Source: Bacillota bacterium
GTDB lineage: Bacteria; Bacillota; Clostridia; Acetivibrionales; DSM-1351
Direction of reading: 5' to 3'
NCBI GenBank assembly: GCA_023397905.1
Contig: JAEWSZ010000178.1
Coordinates: 1-13,902, forward strand
DNA: 13,902 bases
Part shown: positions 13,491 to 13,902 of the stretch, piece after piece
Layout: every line of letters starts with the position of its first letter
How positions within the stretch are numbered: the first letter of the stretch is position 1
The notes under the pieces: generated by a model
Database searches by the model: none
What the model was told of the DNA's origin: nothing
What the model saw: the letters and a program-made list of their open reading frames with translations, nothing else
Translations under genes and position numbers: made by a program

Positions 13491-13902
13491 ATGAAAACAT
13501 ATCTCGGCATGGATTTTGGAGGAACCAAGCTGTTGATTGGAGAACATGACCATACCGGCAAACTTCTGTGCAGCAAGCGTTATTCCACAGGAGCTAAAAG
13601 TCAGGAACAGGCGGTTAATATTTTGTTTGAAAGCCTGGACGATTATCAGAGGACGGTTGGCTTCAAGGGGGAGCTTTCCGGTGCAGGGCTGGGGATTGTC
13701 GGAGTCGTAAATTATAACGAAGGGCTGTGGCTTTCCATAAATCATATTGTTACGGAGCCTCCGGTCCCCCTGGTATCAATGATAGAAGAAAAGCTGGGGG
13801 TTCCGGCTGCAATAGATAATGATGTCCGGTGCACTACAATGGCAGAGCTTATTTTCGGGCATGGAAAACAATCAAAAAATTTTATTTATCTGAATGTGGG
13901 CA
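13491..13902 (+). CDS. ROK-family sugar kinase (partial, C-terminus outside window)
   Basis: The first 137 residues of a ROK-family protein, cut by the window end. The N-terminal ATP phosphate loop reads YLGMDFGGTKLLIG (residues 4-17), followed by the family strand GAGLGIVGVV near 64-73 and IDNDVRCTTMAELIFGHG, in which the Asp after Asn is the catalytic base of ROK kinases. No DNA-binding domain precedes it, so it is a kinase rather than a ROK repressor. The Zn-binding CxCGxxGC region would come later and is not visible. The ATG at 13491 has only a weak ribosome site; in-frame TTG 13476 or GTG 13479 are alternatives. Next to the LacI regulator and sugar importer, it probably phosphorylates the imported sugar, glucose or an N-acyl hexosamine-like compound being usual substrates. 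Confidence 0.85.
   Translation, partial: MKTYLGMDFGGTKLLIGEHDHTGKLLCSKRYSTGAKSQEQAVNILFESLDDYQRTVGFKGELSGAGLGIVGVVNYNEGLWLSINHIVTEPPVPLVSMIEEKLGVPAAIDNDVRCTTMAELIFGHGKQSKNFIYLNVG

Noticed and set aside
13302..13745. Open frame of 147 codons on the minus strand.
   Set aside because: It overlaps the ROK kinase start antisense, has no recognisable domain and runs through the regulatory spacer.

Overview
The window looks like chromosomal DNA of an anaerobic, low-to-moderate-GC Firmicute, most likely a Clostridia/Lachnospiraceae-type gut organism. The reasons are AGGAG-type ribosome sites with frequent TTG starts, sigma-A style promoters (TTGACA-17-TATTAT), Gram-positive lipoprotein signal peptides with serine-rich linkers, a bacterial ferredoxin-type protein, and an ABC sugar importer without its own ATPase. 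The species assignment is an inference. No rRNA, tRNA, CRISPR array or insertion sequence was seen.

Region A (1-7972) is a divergent catabolic locus. Leftward from about 1980 run an ornithine cyclodeaminase/mu-crystallin family protein and then, 14 bases further, a histidine/phenylalanine ammonia-lyase fold protein that leaves the window at base 1. The second protein keeps the family scaffold but has lost the Ala-Ser-Gly tripeptide from which the MIO cofactor is built. That is the expected state of ergothionase (ergothioneine trimethylammonia-lyase), the known MIO-free member of the fold. Rightward from about 2070 run a complete OpuC/EgtUV-like ABC importer (lipoprotein binding protein, permease, ATPase, second permease), a cysteine-rich 4Fe-4S protein whose start overlaps the last permease, and a PLP enzyme of the O-acetylhomoserine sulfhydrylase family. 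A strong bidirectional hairpin terminator follows. A consistent reading is import of a trimethylammonium, sulfur-containing histidine betaine (ergothioneine), elimination of trimethylamine, further redox or desulfuration chemistry, and capture of sulfide as homocysteine. Only the fold assignments and the missing MIO triad are directly visible; the substrate is inferred.

Region B (7973-8432) is non-coding, with an inverted repeat, a tandem octamer, a good promoter and a LacI/cre-type operator.

Region C (8433-11599) is a carbohydrate ABC importer operon: a family 1 binding lipoprotein and two MalF/MalG-type permeases. It ends at a very long perfect hairpin that also serves the convergent operon.

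Region D (11652-12950, minus strand) encodes a LacI-family repressor followed by a 66-residue protein of unknown function. The repressor is the natural candidate to control region C.

Region E (12951-13902) is a 540-base regulatory region with promoters and hairpins, then the start of a ROK-family sugar kinase cut by the window end. The kinase probably belongs to the same sugar-use module. Both importers in the window carry an intercistronic hairpin just after the binding-protein gene, a likely means of making more binding protein than permease.
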